The notes: generated by a model not told the origin, from the letters alone. Shown: positions 25,656 to 34,373, counted from the first letter of the stretch. The stretch: DNA of 50,844 nucleotides from CABRXV01 sp900754955 (GCA_902475005.1 CABRXV010000006.1:1-50844), one strand, 5' to 3'. Made by a program: numbers and translations.

Positions 25656-26801
25656 TCATAGCTTCTTGCGGCGGGCGCGGAAATACGCCATCGGCTCCAC
25701 GCGCACGCCCTGCTTGTTCGCGCTCACCGCCAAATCGCCCTGGATGTTGGTGACGTAGCCGCCGCTCGGCTTGCCGTCTGCGAAGCCGTCGAGCACGGCC
25801 TCGATCGACGCCGCCTCGATGCGCGCCTCGGTTCCGAGCATGCGCTCAAGCAGGTTGCGCACCACGCGGCGCTGCAGCGGGCGCGCCGAGCTGCCGAAGG
25901 CGGGCAGCAGCACGAAGCCCTCCGTCAGGTCGATTCCCCAGCACTCGTCCTTGGCGACCCACGACACGCACGACTCGGCGATGTCGGCCGCCATGTCCTC
26001 GAGCATGTCATCCTCGTCGGCGATGAGGTTCATCGAACGCACGAGCACGTCGGTCATCTGGGGATTCCACTCCTTCGCACGCGGCACGATGTTGTGGCGC
26101 ACGAATGCGCGGAAGCGGTCGGTGTGCGCGTTTGTGGCGTCCTCGCGCCAGAGCGCGCCAGCGGCGTCGCACACCACCGTCTTGCCCGCACGCTCGCGGG
26201 CGCGCAGGTACGCGCGCAGATCGTCGCGACCGAGGTCGAGCAGCGGCCGCACGACGGGCCCGTTCTCGTAGAGCATCGAGCGGAAGCCGCCCGGCCCCGT
26301 ACCCACGATGGAGCGCATGTAGAAGCTCTCGATGCGGTCGTCGGCCGTGTGCGCCGTGAGGATGCGCCCGTCGGCGAGCGGGTACGCCTCGTGCAGGCAC
26401 AGCGAGCGCAGCGCCTCGTTCGCGGCGAGGTAACGCTCGCGCCGCGCCACCGCCTCCACGTTCTCGTGCGTGCGCTCCGCCTCGGCCGCCACGTCGATGT
26501 CGCAGCGGAAGAGCGGGATGTGCAGCGCCTCGGCAAGCTGCTCGACGAAGCGCGCGTCCTCTTCGGCGTCCTCGCCGCGCAGCTTGTGGTTCACATGCAG
26601 CATGGCAACGGCGCCGAGCGCGCCCGCATCGTGCAGGTCGGCCGCCAAGTAGGCAAGCGCCGTGGAATCCGACCCGCCCGACACCATGAGCAGCGCGGCG
26701 TTGCCGGGGCCGGCGAGCCCGCGTTCGGCCATGGTCTTCTCGGCACGCGCCTGCACGCGCTCGAGCACGTCGGCGGCGCTGTTCTTCGAATCGTTCGCCA
26801 T
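25656..26801 (-). CDS. tilS: tRNA(Ile)-lysidine synthase TilS
   Basis: Modifies C34 of tRNA-Ile(CAU) to lysidine with lysine and ATP, which is essential for AUA decoding. The 381-residue protein has the PP-loop SGGSDSTALAYLA (about 41-53), HVNHKLRGEDAEED, ENVEAVARRERY, LTAHTADDRIESFYMR and RPLLDL. The C-terminal RNA-binding region is short compared with E. coli TilS. Start: ATG with AGGGG six bases ahead. It begins nine bases after rlmD, so the two genes are co-transcribed. Confidence 0.93.
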   Translation of the reverse strand: MANDSKNSAADVLERVQARAEKTMAERGLAGPGNAALLMVSGGSDSTALAYLAADLHDAGALGAVAMLHVNHKLRGEDAEEDARFVEQLAEALHIPLFRCDIDVAAEAERTHENVEAVARRERYLAANEALRSLCLHEAYPLADGRILTAHTADDRIESFYMRSIVGTGPGGFRSMLYENGPVVRPLLDLGRDDLRAYLRARERAGKTVVCDAAGALWREDATNAHTDRFRAFVRHNIVPRAKEWNPQMTDVLVRSMNLIADEDDMLEDMAADIAESCVSWVAKDECWGIDLTEGFVLLPAFGSSARPLQRRVVRNLLERMLGTEARIEAASIEAVLDGFADGKPSGGYVTNIQGDLAVSANKQGVRVEPMAYFRARRKKL

Positions 26802-26810
26802 AATGCGCCC

Positions 26811-28226
26811 CTACTCTCCTTGCTCTTTCACGAACCGGCAGATGCATTCGACGTGTTCGGTGTGGGGGAACATGTCGACAGGCTGCACGGCGTCGATGCG
26901 GTAACCCACGCGCGCAAGATGCGCGGCGTCGCGGGCCTGGGTGACGGGATTGCACGAGATGTACACGATGCGGCACGGCGCAAGGCGCGCGGCCGCATCG
27001 AGGAACCGCTCGGTGGAACCCGCGCGCGGCGGGTCCATGAGCAGCACGAGGTCATCGGGCGCACCGGATGCGGCAGAAGCGGCGATCTCGCCCGAGGACC
27101 GGTCGGCGCGCTGCTCCGCAAGATCCTCCATGAAGGCCGTGGCGTCCGCGCAGACGAACGTCGCGTTGGCCACCCCGTTGTGCTGCGCGTTCTGCCGCGC
27201 ATCGCGGATGGCCGCCTCCACGCTGTCCACGCCGATCACGCGCTGCGCCCCGCGGCTCGCCGCCACAAGCCCGATCGTGCCCGTGCCGCAGTAGGCGTCG
27301 ATCGCGCACGCGGTGCCGCCAAGCTGCGCCAGCGAGACGGCCTCGTTGTAAAGCACTTCCGTCTGCGTGGCGTTGACCTGGTAAAACGAATGCGACGAGA
27401 TGCGGAAGGTGAGCCCGCACAGCTCGTCGAGGATGAAGCCGGGGCCGAACAGCACGCGCTCCGTCTCGCCGAGGATCACGTTCGTCTGACGTAGATTCAC
27501 GTTCTGCACCACCGTGGTGACGGCAGGCACGCGACGCACGAGCTCGCGGCAGAACGACTTCGACGAGGGGAATTCCTCGCTGTTGGTCACGAGCGTCACG
27601 AGCACTTCCCCGCTCGCATGGCCCACGCGCACCACGGCGTGGCGCATGAAGCCCGTACCCGCGTCCTCGTCGTAGGGCTCGATGTTCCACTTCCGCATGA
27701 GATCGCGTACGACAAGCGTCACCTTCTTGGCGGTTTCGTTCTCAAGCAGGCAGGTGTCGGTGGGCACGAGCTTGTGCGTGCCCTTCGCGTACATGCCCGT
27801 GAGCACCTCGCGCCGCGGCGCTGCAGCGCGCTTGCCGCCTTTGCGGTCGCGTCCTTGCGCGGACGCATCGGGCAGGCGGCGTCCCGGCGCATAGGGGGAG
27901 ATCACCTTGTTGCGGTAGTGGTACGGGTCGTCCATGCCGAGGATGGGGCGGAACGCCGCAGGTTCGACGAGGCCGGCGAACAACTCTTCCACTTGTCGCT
28001 GCTTGCGCGCGAGCTGATCGGTGTAAGGAACGTCGAGCATTTGGCAGGCGCCGCAGCGGTCGAACACCGGACACGGCGCGGTTGCCTTCGACTGCGGCTT
28101 CGACTTCGGCTTCCCCGATGTGCCTGCGCGCGCCGCGGGGCGGCTACCCGACGGAGCGCCCCGACGCTTCTTCTTTTTCATGCTGGCAGCCTTGTTGGCG
28201 GCTTTGCCTCTCTTGTTGCTTTCCAT
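26811..28226 (-). CDS. rlmD: 23S rRNA (uracil-C5)-methyltransferase, RlmD/RumA family
   Basis: SAM-dependent m5U methyltransferase. The 471-residue protein starts with about 48 Lys/Arg/Ala-rich residues where many relatives have a TRAM domain. Then come the Fe-S cysteines CPVFDRCGACQ, followed by a substrate domain with a poorly conserved insert (ASAQGRDRKGGKRAAAPR). The methyltransferase domain has FYQVNATQTEVLY, DAYCGTGTIGL (SAM motif I), MDPPRAG, and the catalytic-cysteine motif YISCNPVTQARD. Target site (U1939 or U747 type) cannot be settled by eye. The ATG of MESNKRG is taken as start, with a weak ribosome site. tilS follows after nine bases. Confidence 0.9.
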   Translation of the reverse strand: MESNKRGKAANKAASMKKKKRRGAPSGSRPAARAGTSGKPKSKPQSKATAPCPVFDRCGACQMLDVPYTDQLARKQRQVEELFAGLVEPAAFRPILGMDDPYHYRNKVISPYAPGRRLPDASAQGRDRKGGKRAAAPRREVLTGMYAKGTHKLVPTDTCLLENETAKKVTLVVRDLMRKWNIEPYDEDAGTGFMRHAVVRVGHASGEVLVTLVTNSEEFPSSKSFCRELVRRVPAVTTVVQNVNLRQTNVILGETERVLFGPGFILDELCGLTFRISSHSFYQVNATQTEVLYNEAVSLAQLGGTACAIDAYCGTGTIGLVAASRGAQRVIGVDSVEAAIRDARQNAQHNGVANATFVCADATAFMEDLAEQRADRSSGEIAASAASGAPDDLVLLMDPPRAGSTERFLDAAARLAPCRIVYISCNPVTQARDAAHLARVGYRIDAVQPVDMFPHTEHVECICRFVKEQGE

Positions 28227-28329
28227 GCTTTTATTGTGGCACACCGCCGCCTGCTTGGCGCAACCGCGCACGAAACGGCACAATCATGACAATGCTCGCA
28301 CGTGCTGCGTCAAACCGAAAGGAGCCGCC

Positions 28330-28701
28330 ATGGGCTTCATCATCCGCTGGATCGTCACCGCCATCGCCGTCGCCGTCGCCGTCTGGCTCGTTCCGGGCAT
28401 CGAGGTGGTCGGCACCGAGGCATGGGCGGGCGTCGCCATTCTCGGCCTCGTCCTGTCGCTCGTGAACATCTCCATCAAACCGATCCTTCAGGTTCTCTCG
28501 CTCCCGGTGACGATCATCACGCTCGGCATCTTCTATCTCGTGGTGAACACCGCTATGCTCTATCTGGCCGCCGGACTCGCCAACGGCCTGTTCGACATCG
28601 GGTTTGAAATCGCCACGTTCGGCAGCGGATTCGTCGCGGCCATCGTCATCTCGATCGTCTCAGCCATCGTCAACGGCATCGTCGGCAACGATGAACGCTA
28701 A
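28330..28701 (+). CDS. Phage-holin-family (YvlD-like) four-helix membrane protein
   Basis: A 123-residue membrane protein made almost entirely of four hydrophobic helices, with the family marks NISIKPILQVLSLPVTIITLG (split over helices 2-3) and the C-terminal IVNGIVG. It belongs to the mycobacterial-type holin superfamily IV/YvlD group found in many bacterial chromosomes, where it is not phage-linked and whose role is unknown. AAAGGAG lies six bases before the ATG. It is followed after 24 bases by another membrane protein, probably in the same transcript. Confidence 0.88.
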   Translation: MGFIIRWIVTAIAVAVAVWLVPGIEVVGTEAWAGVAILGLVLSLVNISIKPILQVLSLPVTIITLGIFYLVVNTAMLYLAAGLANGLFDIGFEIATFGSGFVAAIVISIVSAIVNGIVGNDER

Positions 28702-28725
28702 AAGGAAGCCAGGAAAGGAAGGAAC

Positions 28726-29595
28726 ATGCGTCCCCAGCACGCCACCCTCATCCGAGGACTCTGCATCGCCACGCTCGTCTTCTCAGCCCTCACCATTCTC
28801 ACCTACGTCGTAACGCTGTTCACCGTCGGCATCGGCGGAAGCCTGTGGAACGAATACGGCACCGACGCCATCACATACTCGTACAACACGCACGACAACA
28901 GCCTCGCCGGCAACATGGACGTCAACGGCCTCACCGAGGACGATCTCATGGGCTTCGGCAACTTCATCTGGACGCTGCTGAGCGCGCTCTCCGTATGGGG
29001 GCTCGTCACCGCCGTCGTCACGGCCGTTGCCAGCATCATCGGCATCATCGGGGCACCCGACCGCGACAAGCTCGGCCGCGTCTTCGTCTGGAGCATCGTC
29101 GGCGCCGTGGCGGCCTTCCTGTCGGCTAGCTTCATCACCGCCGTGCTGTTCGTGATCGCCGCCGTGTTCGCGCGCAAGGACAAGAACGCCCCCGCATTCG
29201 ACCCCGCCGCGCAGCCCGCATACGGCCAGGCCGCGTACGCGCAGGGCTACGTGGGCTACACGCAGGTTCCGGGCGGCGCGACGTACGCCCAGGCGGGATA
29301 TCAGACCGGCTACGCCCAGCCCGGTGCGCACAACACCTACGCCGCCGGCTACGGCGCGCCCCAGCCGCCCGCGAACGCCTACGAGCGCACCTACAGCACG
29401 CCGCAGCAGCCCGTGAACGCGTTCGCTGCGCAGCAGCCTGTGCAGCAGGCCGCACCCGTCACGCAGCAGCCTGTACAACCGCAGGCAGCCGCTCCGGCCG
29501 ACGGGCAGACGGGCGCCGCAGCCGCAGACGCGCAGGCTGGCGCGGCCACCGACGCCACCGACGCCGCTGCCGGCGAGCAGGGGAAGAACGCGTAG
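28726..29595 (+). CDS. Membrane protein with Tyr/Gln/Pro-rich low-complexity tail
   Basis: Function not recognised. The 289-residue protein has three hydrophobic segments (about 13-35, 78-108 and 118-145) followed by about 130 residues of low complexity. The tail has YAQ/GY-type units (AYAQGYVGYTQ, ATYAQAGYQTGYAQ), then QQPVQQ-type units and an Ala/Thr/Asp tail. Such tails are common in actinobacterial membrane proteins and may form cytoplasmic condensate or scaffold regions; that is speculation. The ribosome site AGGAAGGAAC is good. Two strong hairpins follow its stop. Confidence 0.75.
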   Translation: MRPQHATLIRGLCIATLVFSALTILTYVVTLFTVGIGGSLWNEYGTDAITYSYNTHDNSLAGNMDVNGLTEDDLMGFGNFIWTLLSALSVWGLVTAVVTAVASIIGIIGAPDRDKLGRVFVWSIVGAVAAFLSASFITAVLFVIAAVFARKDKNAPAFDPAAQPAYGQAAYAQGYVGYTQVPGGATYAQAGYQTGYAQPGAHNTYAAGYGAPQPPANAYERTYSTPQQPVNAFAAQQPVQQAAPVTQQPVQPQAAAPADGQTGAAAADAQAGAATDATDAAAGEQGKNA

Positions 29596-29603
29596 ACGCT
29601 TCA

Positions 29604-29643
29604 ATAGAGCGGGTTCGCATCGCACGATGCGAACCCGCTCTAT
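29604..29643. terminator. 19-bp perfect hairpin after the membrane-protein operon
   Basis: Arms ATAGAGCGGGTTCGCATCG and its exact complement, with an effectively minimal loop, start 9 bases after the stop. No T-tract follows. It is probably a terminator for the plus-strand pair. Confidence 0.7.
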
Positions 29644-29659
29644 GTGCACGCATAAAGAA

Positions 29660-29694
29660 GCGGCGTGTGGCAACTACCAGCCGCCACACGCCGC
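29660..29694. terminator. Second hairpin at the island edge
   Basis: GCGGCGTGTGGC pairs with GCCACACGCCGC around an 11-base loop. It faces the minus-strand accessory operon and may terminate it, 60 bases after the last gene. No T-tract. Confidence 0.6.
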
Positions 29695-29753
29695 ACATCG
29701 ACATTGCATTCATTCAGGGCAGCCAACAAAGCTCTCTTAAACAACGGCGAACC

Positions 29754-29996
29754 TCATCGGGCAGAAGCAAACGGAGAATTGGTGCGACTGAGAGGTGCGA
29801 TATTTGGTTTTCGCTTCTCGCCGAATCGCACACCCTGCTCCCATAGGTCTCGAGCCTTCTGCTTGGCCCGTTCATCCAGAACTGCCCCGCACTGGACGCA
29901 CGTGCTCTGCTTAAGAAAATTTACGAATCCGCATTGGGGACATGCGACCATTTTCGGATAGCAGTTGTCGCAGTTGGCGCTGCACGAGTAGCACAT
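29754..29996 (-). CDS. Tiny double zinc-ribbon protein, last gene of the Mo-oxidoreductase operon
   Basis: An 80-residue protein with three Cys pairs. N-terminal CYSCSANCDNC (Cys2, 5, 9, 12) is followed by CPQC and CVQC, the last two forming a classical zinc ribbon around VNFLKQST. A basic C-terminal tail with GVRFGEKRKPN follows. Metal binding by eight Cys residues is evident; a function is not. It starts 19 bases after the Fe-S subunit stop on the same strand, so it probably serves that enzyme, for example in maturation or electron-carrier handling. That role is inference. Confidence 0.7.
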   Translation of the reverse strand: MCYSCSANCDNCYPKMVACPQCGFVNFLKQSTCVQCGAVLDERAKQKARDLWEQGVRFGEKRKPNIAPLSRTNSPFASAR

Positions 29997-30015
29997 GATC
30001 GAACTACTCTTCCCA

Positions 30016-30381
30016 TCAACTTTTCTGATCAGGCTTCTTCGGGAGAAAAACGCTCGTCCTACCCCCGATCTCCGCCGCGCGTGCCACCATCTCTGCGAGC
30101 GTGCCGTATTCGATGCAGAACGCCTGGCAATGATGAACGCACGCAGGAGACTTCCCCGCTTCGACACGGTCGACGCACAGATCACACAACTGCGTCGGCA
30201 CGGGCTGATAGATCCACTCGATCTTGCCGTCACCACTGGGCAACTCGAACGGCTTCACTTCGGCGACTTTGATGCCCCATTTGCCCAAGCCCAAACCAAG
30301 GTGGTTGCGGCATGCGATTTCGCAGCTATGGCAACCCGAACAATACTCGTAGTTAAACAATAGGGCGTTGCTCTGTTCCAT
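30016..30381 (-). CDS. Small two-cluster ferredoxin-like subunit of the Mo-oxidoreductase
   Basis: A 121-residue iron-sulfur protein. Cluster motif CSGCHSCEIAC (Cys14, 17, 20, 24) and a second set CDLC...CVHHCQAFC (Cys66, 69, 81, 85, 89) supply enough ligands for two [4Fe-4S] clusters. It is much shorter than DmsB-type subunits, which hold four. No signal peptide or membrane helix is present. It starts 17 bases after the catalytic-subunit stop with GAGGG as ribosome site. It most likely passes electrons from a soluble donor to the molybdenum subunit. No membrane anchor gene (DmsC/NrfD type) is nearby. Confidence 0.85.
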   Translation of the reverse strand: MEQSNALLFNYEYCSGCHSCEIACRNHLGLGLGKWGIKVAEVKPFELPSGDGKIEWIYQPVPTQLCDLCVDRVEAGKSPACVHHCQAFCIEYGTLAEMVARAAEIGGRTSVFLPKKPDQKS

Positions 30382-30398
30382 TCTTCAGTCCCTCATTC

Positions 30399-32714
30399 CT
30401 ATTCACCAACAGCCCGCTGATCCAAGGAAGGCGGCTCTACGCCGTCCCCCAGGCCGCTGCACGGCGAAATGGTGCAGCACATGTTGTCCTGAATCGAGCC
30501 GAAGCCGAGGGGCGAGCAAAGGCGATTGGGAAGAAGCTTGTTGATCCCGGCCTTCCACGTTCCGAACAGATTGGGCTCTTCTCCGTCCTGCTCGGGGAAC
30601 CACCATCCATGAGAGGCGACAACGACGCCCTCTTTCACACCCGCATTCACCTGAACTTGCATGGTGCACTTCCCGAACATGTTCTCGATGACCATCCATC
30701 CGCCGTCAATCACGCCGTACTCTTGCGCCGTCTTCGGGTTTACCTCGGCCCAAGGCCACGGATCTATCTCGCGGAGTGAGGCGATGGCACGATGCTCGGA
30801 ATGAAAAGAGGTGTAGCGGCGCATTCCCGTCGTCAGCGTGAGCGGATAACGTTCATCGTAGCGGTCAGCCTCGGGAACTGGCGCATACGGGCACTCGGCG
30901 AAATAGGGCAACGGATCTTCGCCGTAATCCTCGATGTATGTCGAGCGGAACTCGGCCATTCCCGTCGAGCTGTTGAATCCTGGCCAGCCGTCGCTGCGCA
31001 TGAGGCCCTTCTCATACTTCTTATAGTCGTAGGGTATCTGATAGCACACCGCATTCTGGATATCGCTGAAATGAACGTTGAGCATGGTGGAGCACTGCTC
31101 TTCAAAGAATTCTTCGGCGCTGTTCCACGGCCAAGCTTCAGGATTGAGGCGCTTGCCGAGCATGATGCTGATCTCCAGGTCGGATTTCGCCTCACCAACC
31201 GTAACGGCTTTATTGATGGCGCCCATATACTGCATGTTTCCGCCGTAATACGGCTGGACGAGCCCGCTATGCTCGACGAACGTGGACACGGGGAGAAACA
31301 CATCAGCCAACGCCATCGCAGTGGGGTTCATGAACAAATCGGTCACCACCGCAAACTCGATTCGTTCCATAAACGCTCGGTACCAGCGATCGGTTTCGTT
31401 GCTGTTGGAGGGAGCGAGCGGATTCGAGCTGCTGAAGTACGCCATGCGGAACTTAACCGGTTCATCGGACTCAAGGTGTTCCAGCCACGCGTCTGGCTGC
31501 GCGAAGAACATTCGATGAGTGAATAGCGGGTACTCTTCCTTACCGATACGATTCTCGAATTGACCCGGAGGCAGGCATGCCTGAGTGTCGATACGCCACT
31601 TCCCCAGGAAACTGTACGTCGAACCGCCGCAAGTATTCCCACCCGGAACGTCCATGTTGCCCGTCATGAAGATCATTGCCATGACGCAGATGCCCGCTTG
31701 CGTGCCCGAATACTGCTGGTCGAATGCCAGGCCCCATGCGATCGAGGCAGGCTTTGCCGTCGCATAGCGTCGCGCGAACGCATAAATGCTCTCGACGTCG
31801 ATCTGGCAAATCTCCGCAGCATGCTCTGGGGTCATCGTGGCAACGCGTTCTTTGAACTCGTCAAAGCCGTATACCCATTGCTCGACGATGTCCTTATCGT
31901 ACATGCCTTCGCTTATGATGATGTTGCACACGGCCATCGCAAGCGCACCGTCGGTTCCCGGGCGAACCTGCAGAACCATCTCAGCACGCGAGCCGAGCCA
32001 CGTGACACGCGGATCAATCATGATTAGCTTACTGCCACGCTTCATCATGTCGATGACAGAATGCCCGAACAAGCCGTCGGGATTCGATGGAAGCGGATCC
32101 TTGCCCCAACACACAATAAGCTCGGGCAGCACGTAGCCAGGATCGTCATAACGCTGTGGCGACCAAGCGGCGATGTCAATCTCCGGATAGCCTATGTTTC
32201 CGAATACGCACGCAGCTGTCATGTTTCGCGGTCCGTAGCACGCCTGACCGCTCATGCAATACACGTAGTACGGCGTGCGAAAAACCGCAGACGAGATCGC
32301 TGGACCGTAGAGGCACGCCTCGCGACCCGTCCCGCCGAACACAGCCACCGTTTCCCTGTCGTATTTCGCCTGCAGCTCTTCGGTCTTCTCCACGATGAGA
32401 TCGATTGCCTCATCCCATGTAATCTGCTCCCAAACATCACGACCCCGATCTTCGCGAGCGCGCTTCATCGGATGAACGATGCGCTTAGGATGGTAAAGAT
32501 ACTCTGGCAGCGTCAGGCAGCGCACGCACAAACGACCCTGGGTAATCGGATGCTCGGGATCGCCCTCGACCTCGACGAGCTTTCCATCTACGACATGCAA
32601 TCGTACGCCGCATCCGACAGGATGGCATCCAGGCGCCGACCACGCGCAGCTGCGAACCCAATAGTCATCCTCGGTACCTGTACGCCAAGGCGCCTCCTCC
32701 CAGGTTTCAGTCAA
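30399..32714 (-). CDS. Molybdopterin-dependent oxidoreductase, DMSO-reductase superfamily (catechol-dehydroxylase-like)
   Basis: A 771-residue catalytic subunit expected to bind bis-MGD and one [4Fe-4S]. N-terminal Cys23, Cys30, Cys35 and Cys63 (CAWSAPGCHPVGC, then GRLC) are cluster ligands with unusual C-x6-C-x4-C spacing, followed by LPEYLYHPKRIVHPMKR. Molybdopterin-domain marks are MSGQACYGPRN, WGKDPLPSN, MTGNMDVPGGNT, FLPVSTFVEHSG and the C-terminal NPKTAQEYGV. No Tat signal, so cytosolic. Neighbours are a small Fe-S subunit and MFS transporters. I recall this arrangement from the Gordonibacter-type catechol dehydroxylases; substrate remains inference. The start is uncertain: the TTG chosen has AAAGGA 12 bases upstream, and a GTG three codons earlier is possible. 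Confidence 0.88.
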   Translation of the reverse strand: MTETWEEAPWRTGTEDDYWVRSCAWSAPGCHPVGCGVRLHVVDGKLVEVEGDPEHPITQGRLCVRCLTLPEYLYHPKRIVHPMKRAREDRGRDVWEQITWDEAIDLIVEKTEELQAKYDRETVAVFGGTGREACLYGPAISSAVFRTPYYVYCMSGQACYGPRNMTAACVFGNIGYPEIDIAAWSPQRYDDPGYVLPELIVCWGKDPLPSNPDGLFGHSVIDMMKRGSKLIMIDPRVTWLGSRAEMVLQVRPGTDGALAMAVCNIIISEGMYDKDIVEQWVYGFDEFKERVATMTPEHAAEICQIDVESIYAFARRYATAKPASIAWGLAFDQQYSGTQAGICVMAMIFMTGNMDVPGGNTCGGSTYSFLGKWRIDTQACLPPGQFENRIGKEEYPLFTHRMFFAQPDAWLEHLESDEPVKFRMAYFSSSNPLAPSNSNETDRWYRAFMERIEFAVVTDLFMNPTAMALADVFLPVSTFVEHSGLVQPYYGGNMQYMGAINKAVTVGEAKSDLEISIMLGKRLNPEAWPWNSAEEFFEEQCSTMLNVHFSDIQNAVCYQIPYDYKKYEKGLMRSDGWPGFNSSTGMAEFRSTYIEDYGEDPLPYFAECPYAPVPEADRYDERYPLTLTTGMRRYTSFHSEHRAIASLREIDPWPWAEVNPKTAQEYGVIDGGWMVIENMFGKCTMQVQVNAGVKEGVVVASHGWWFPEQDGEEPNLFGTWKAGINKLLPNRLCSPLGFGSIQDNMCCTISPCSGLGDGVEPPSLDQRAVGE

Positions 32715-32815
32715 AACAACCACCGTTCCTTTCAAATTGATTTCTGTATCCTGTGGGAAATCGTCATTCGCCCTCAAAGCGCAGACACGAGCAATGAGAA
32801 GCAACGCGATCGACG

Positions 32816-33043
32816 CTACGCTCGAGGCGGAACGCCCGGAATCTTCGGCGCACCGGGCATCGGCGCACCAGGTGCAGCGGGCGCGGCTGGTCCGGGCATT
32901 GCAGCCGGTTCCCCGCTCAACGGCTCACGGCAGAACGGGCATTTACTGGGAAGAATCCCGTCGGAGGGAAACACCGTTTTGCCGCAATTTGCACACTTGA
33001 CGGGCTGCGGTCCTCCACCTACCCCACTCGGTCTAAAGCACAT
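32816..33043 (-). CDS. Tiny zinc-ribbon protein with Pro/Gly/Ala tail, first after the hydrolase
   Basis: A 75-residue protein beginning MCFRPSG, with one zinc ribbon (CANC, then CPFC, 16 residues between the pairs, about residues 17-38) and a tail of repeated APG/PGAP units ending IPGVPPRA. AGGGG six bases before the ATG supports translation. It lies about 100 bases upstream of the molybdenum subunit on the same strand. Function unknown. Its pairing with the second zinc-ribbon gene at the other end of the operon suggests an accessory role for the enzyme. Confidence 0.72.
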   Translation of the reverse strand: MCFRPSGVGGGPQPVKCANCGKTVFPSDGILPSKCPFCREPLSGEPAAMPGPAAPAAPGAPMPGAPKIPGVPPRA

Positions 33044-33119
33044 GATTGCCCCTTTTCTCTCATCTTGAGCGATATCCCCCCGCAAATCGTCCTAGGCAGC
33101 CCCGCTCGATGCCTCCCGT

Positions 33120-33161
33120 GAAGCCATCACGCGCAGATTTGGCCCTGCGTGCGATGGCTTC
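33120..33161 (-). terminator. Hairpin between the hydrolase and the zinc-ribbon/Mo operon
   Basis: GAAGCCATC arms, extended by CTGCG/CGCAG pairing with small mismatches, lie about 85 bases after the hydrolase stop. No T-tract. It may partly separate hydrolase transcription from the downstream genes. Confidence 0.5.
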
Positions 33162-33245
33162 GCATAGAAGTGAGGAGGGGGTGAAGGCACGACACGGGCG
33201 CGTCAGGGGGGAACCGCGCCCGGTCGTCGGAAGAATCATCAAAAG

Positions 33246-34187
33246 CTACTGAACAAACGCCGTTTTAAGGCGATCAACGAACACGTCGTTCACCGCTTCC
33301 TTGGCACCAGGGCACCACGCACTGAATACGAACGAATTGTGAATCATGCCGGGGGCCTCGTAGTACTCAACGTCATTGCCCGCCTCGGCAATACGTTCTG
33401 CCATACGCTTGCCCTCGTCCTTGAGCAGGTCGTACTCCATCGTCATGAGGAATGTTTTCGGAAGGTTGGACAGATCCTCGATAAGAATCGGGGTGAGGAA
33501 CGGATGGCGCTTATCTTCTTCTGTGTTAACCAGGAACGCATCGAACACGTCGCCCGTGCTCAGGCAATGGTAGTACCCTTCTGCTAGATCCTTGCGCGAC
33601 TGGGAGTCATACGTACGCGCCATGTCGTACACGCCGTACATCGGCGCCTGGAACGTAATTTTCGGGACGTTGCCGGCATCTCGCGCCAAGACAGCAACTG
33701 CCAGCGCCAGCGTTCCTCCTGCGCTCACGCCCGAAATCGCGAGACGATCGGGGTCTCCCCCGAAATCAGCGGCATGTTCCCAAACCCACTTGGTTGCGTC
33801 ATAGCAATCATAGAAGCACGTGGGGAACTTGTTCTCAGGCGCAAGGCGATAGTTCACCGAAGCAATGATGCAGTTCGCTTCAAGGCAGATCTGATGCATG
33901 GGGTAGTCATAGCCGTCAACATCACCGCCCATGAAGCCACCGCCATGGTAGAACACGCAGATCGGAAGCGCCTCAGCGAGTTCGACGGCAGGCTTGTAGA
34001 TCCTCACCACAATCTCGCCGCCCTGCACAGGAGCAAGATAATCCTTGACGAATGGCGCCTTCACGGGCGGTTGCTTGTCGGTGCCGATGGTGCCGCGGAA
34101 AATGAGCGGGGAGACGTCTTTCGGCACAGGCGGACGCTTGTTCCACTCAACGAGAAATTCCTTCAAATCAGGATTGAGCTCAGCCAT
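33246..34187 (-). CDS. Alpha/beta hydrolase, hormone-sensitive-lipase-like esterase
   Basis: A 313-residue cytosolic esterase of the HSL (bacterial family IV) type. The oxyanion motif FYHGGGFMGGD (about residues 85-95), nucleophile elbow GVSAGG (Ser near 161), an acid in MEYDLLKDEG and catalytic His in GMIHNSFVF complete a triad. VNYRLAPENKFP is a typical family segment. GGAGG eight bases before the ATG fixes the start; the longer upstream frame is not coding. It opens the minus-strand side of the accessory island, diverging from an MFS gene, so it may cleave an ester of the imported compound. Confidence 0.9.
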   Translation of the reverse strand: MAELNPDLKEFLVEWNKRPPVPKDVSPLIFRGTIGTDKQPPVKAPFVKDYLAPVQGGEIVVRIYKPAVELAEALPICVFYHGGGFMGGDVDGYDYPMHQICLEANCIIASVNYRLAPENKFPTCFYDCYDATKWVWEHAADFGGDPDRLAISGVSAGGTLALAVAVLARDAGNVPKITFQAPMYGVYDMARTYDSQSRKDLAEGYYHCLSTGDVFDAFLVNTEEDKRHPFLTPILIEDLSNLPKTFLMTMEYDLLKDEGKRMAERIAEAGNDVEYYEAPGMIHNSFVFSAWCPGAKEAVNDVFVDRLKTAFVQ

Positions 34188-34255
34188 GGTTGTTACCTCC
34201 GATGCTCTGGGGTTAAACGGTGCGGCGCCGATCAAAACACGCGATGCGGTTCCGC

Positions 34256-34272
34256 TTCTGTCGAGCACAGAA
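34256..34272. promoter_or_regulatory. Candidate operator dyad in the divergent promoter region
   Basis: TTCTGT-CGAGC-ACAGAA is a perfect 6-bp dyad with a 5-bp centre, located between the divergent hydrolase and MFS genes. It is a plausible site for the PucR-type regulator encoded 3 kb away; nothing else supports this yet. Confidence 0.4.
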
Positions 34273-34367
34273 TATCGAGGGAAATTTTGACGAAAGGAGA
34301 AAAAGAGGGCGGAAGCGCGCGCCTCTTTCCGCCCACTGTTGAAGGTTTTGCCCCGTCTCCTGCTCAG

Positions 34368-34373
34368 TACAAT
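34368..34373 (+). promoter_or_regulatory. Candidate -10 element for the island's plus-strand genes
   Basis: TACAAT lies about 100 bases before the MFS start. TTTTGC, 16 bases upstream, is a poor -35, consistent with an activator-dependent promoter but not proof of one. Confidence 0.35.

Noticed and set aside
28330..28701. Prophage remnant, because the product resembles phage holins
   Set aside because: This YvlD-like family is common in bacterial chromosomes and no other phage gene is present.
30399..32714. Tat-exported respiratory reductase
   Set aside because: There is no twin-arginine signal at any plausible start, and no membrane anchor or DmsD-type chaperone gene is nearby.
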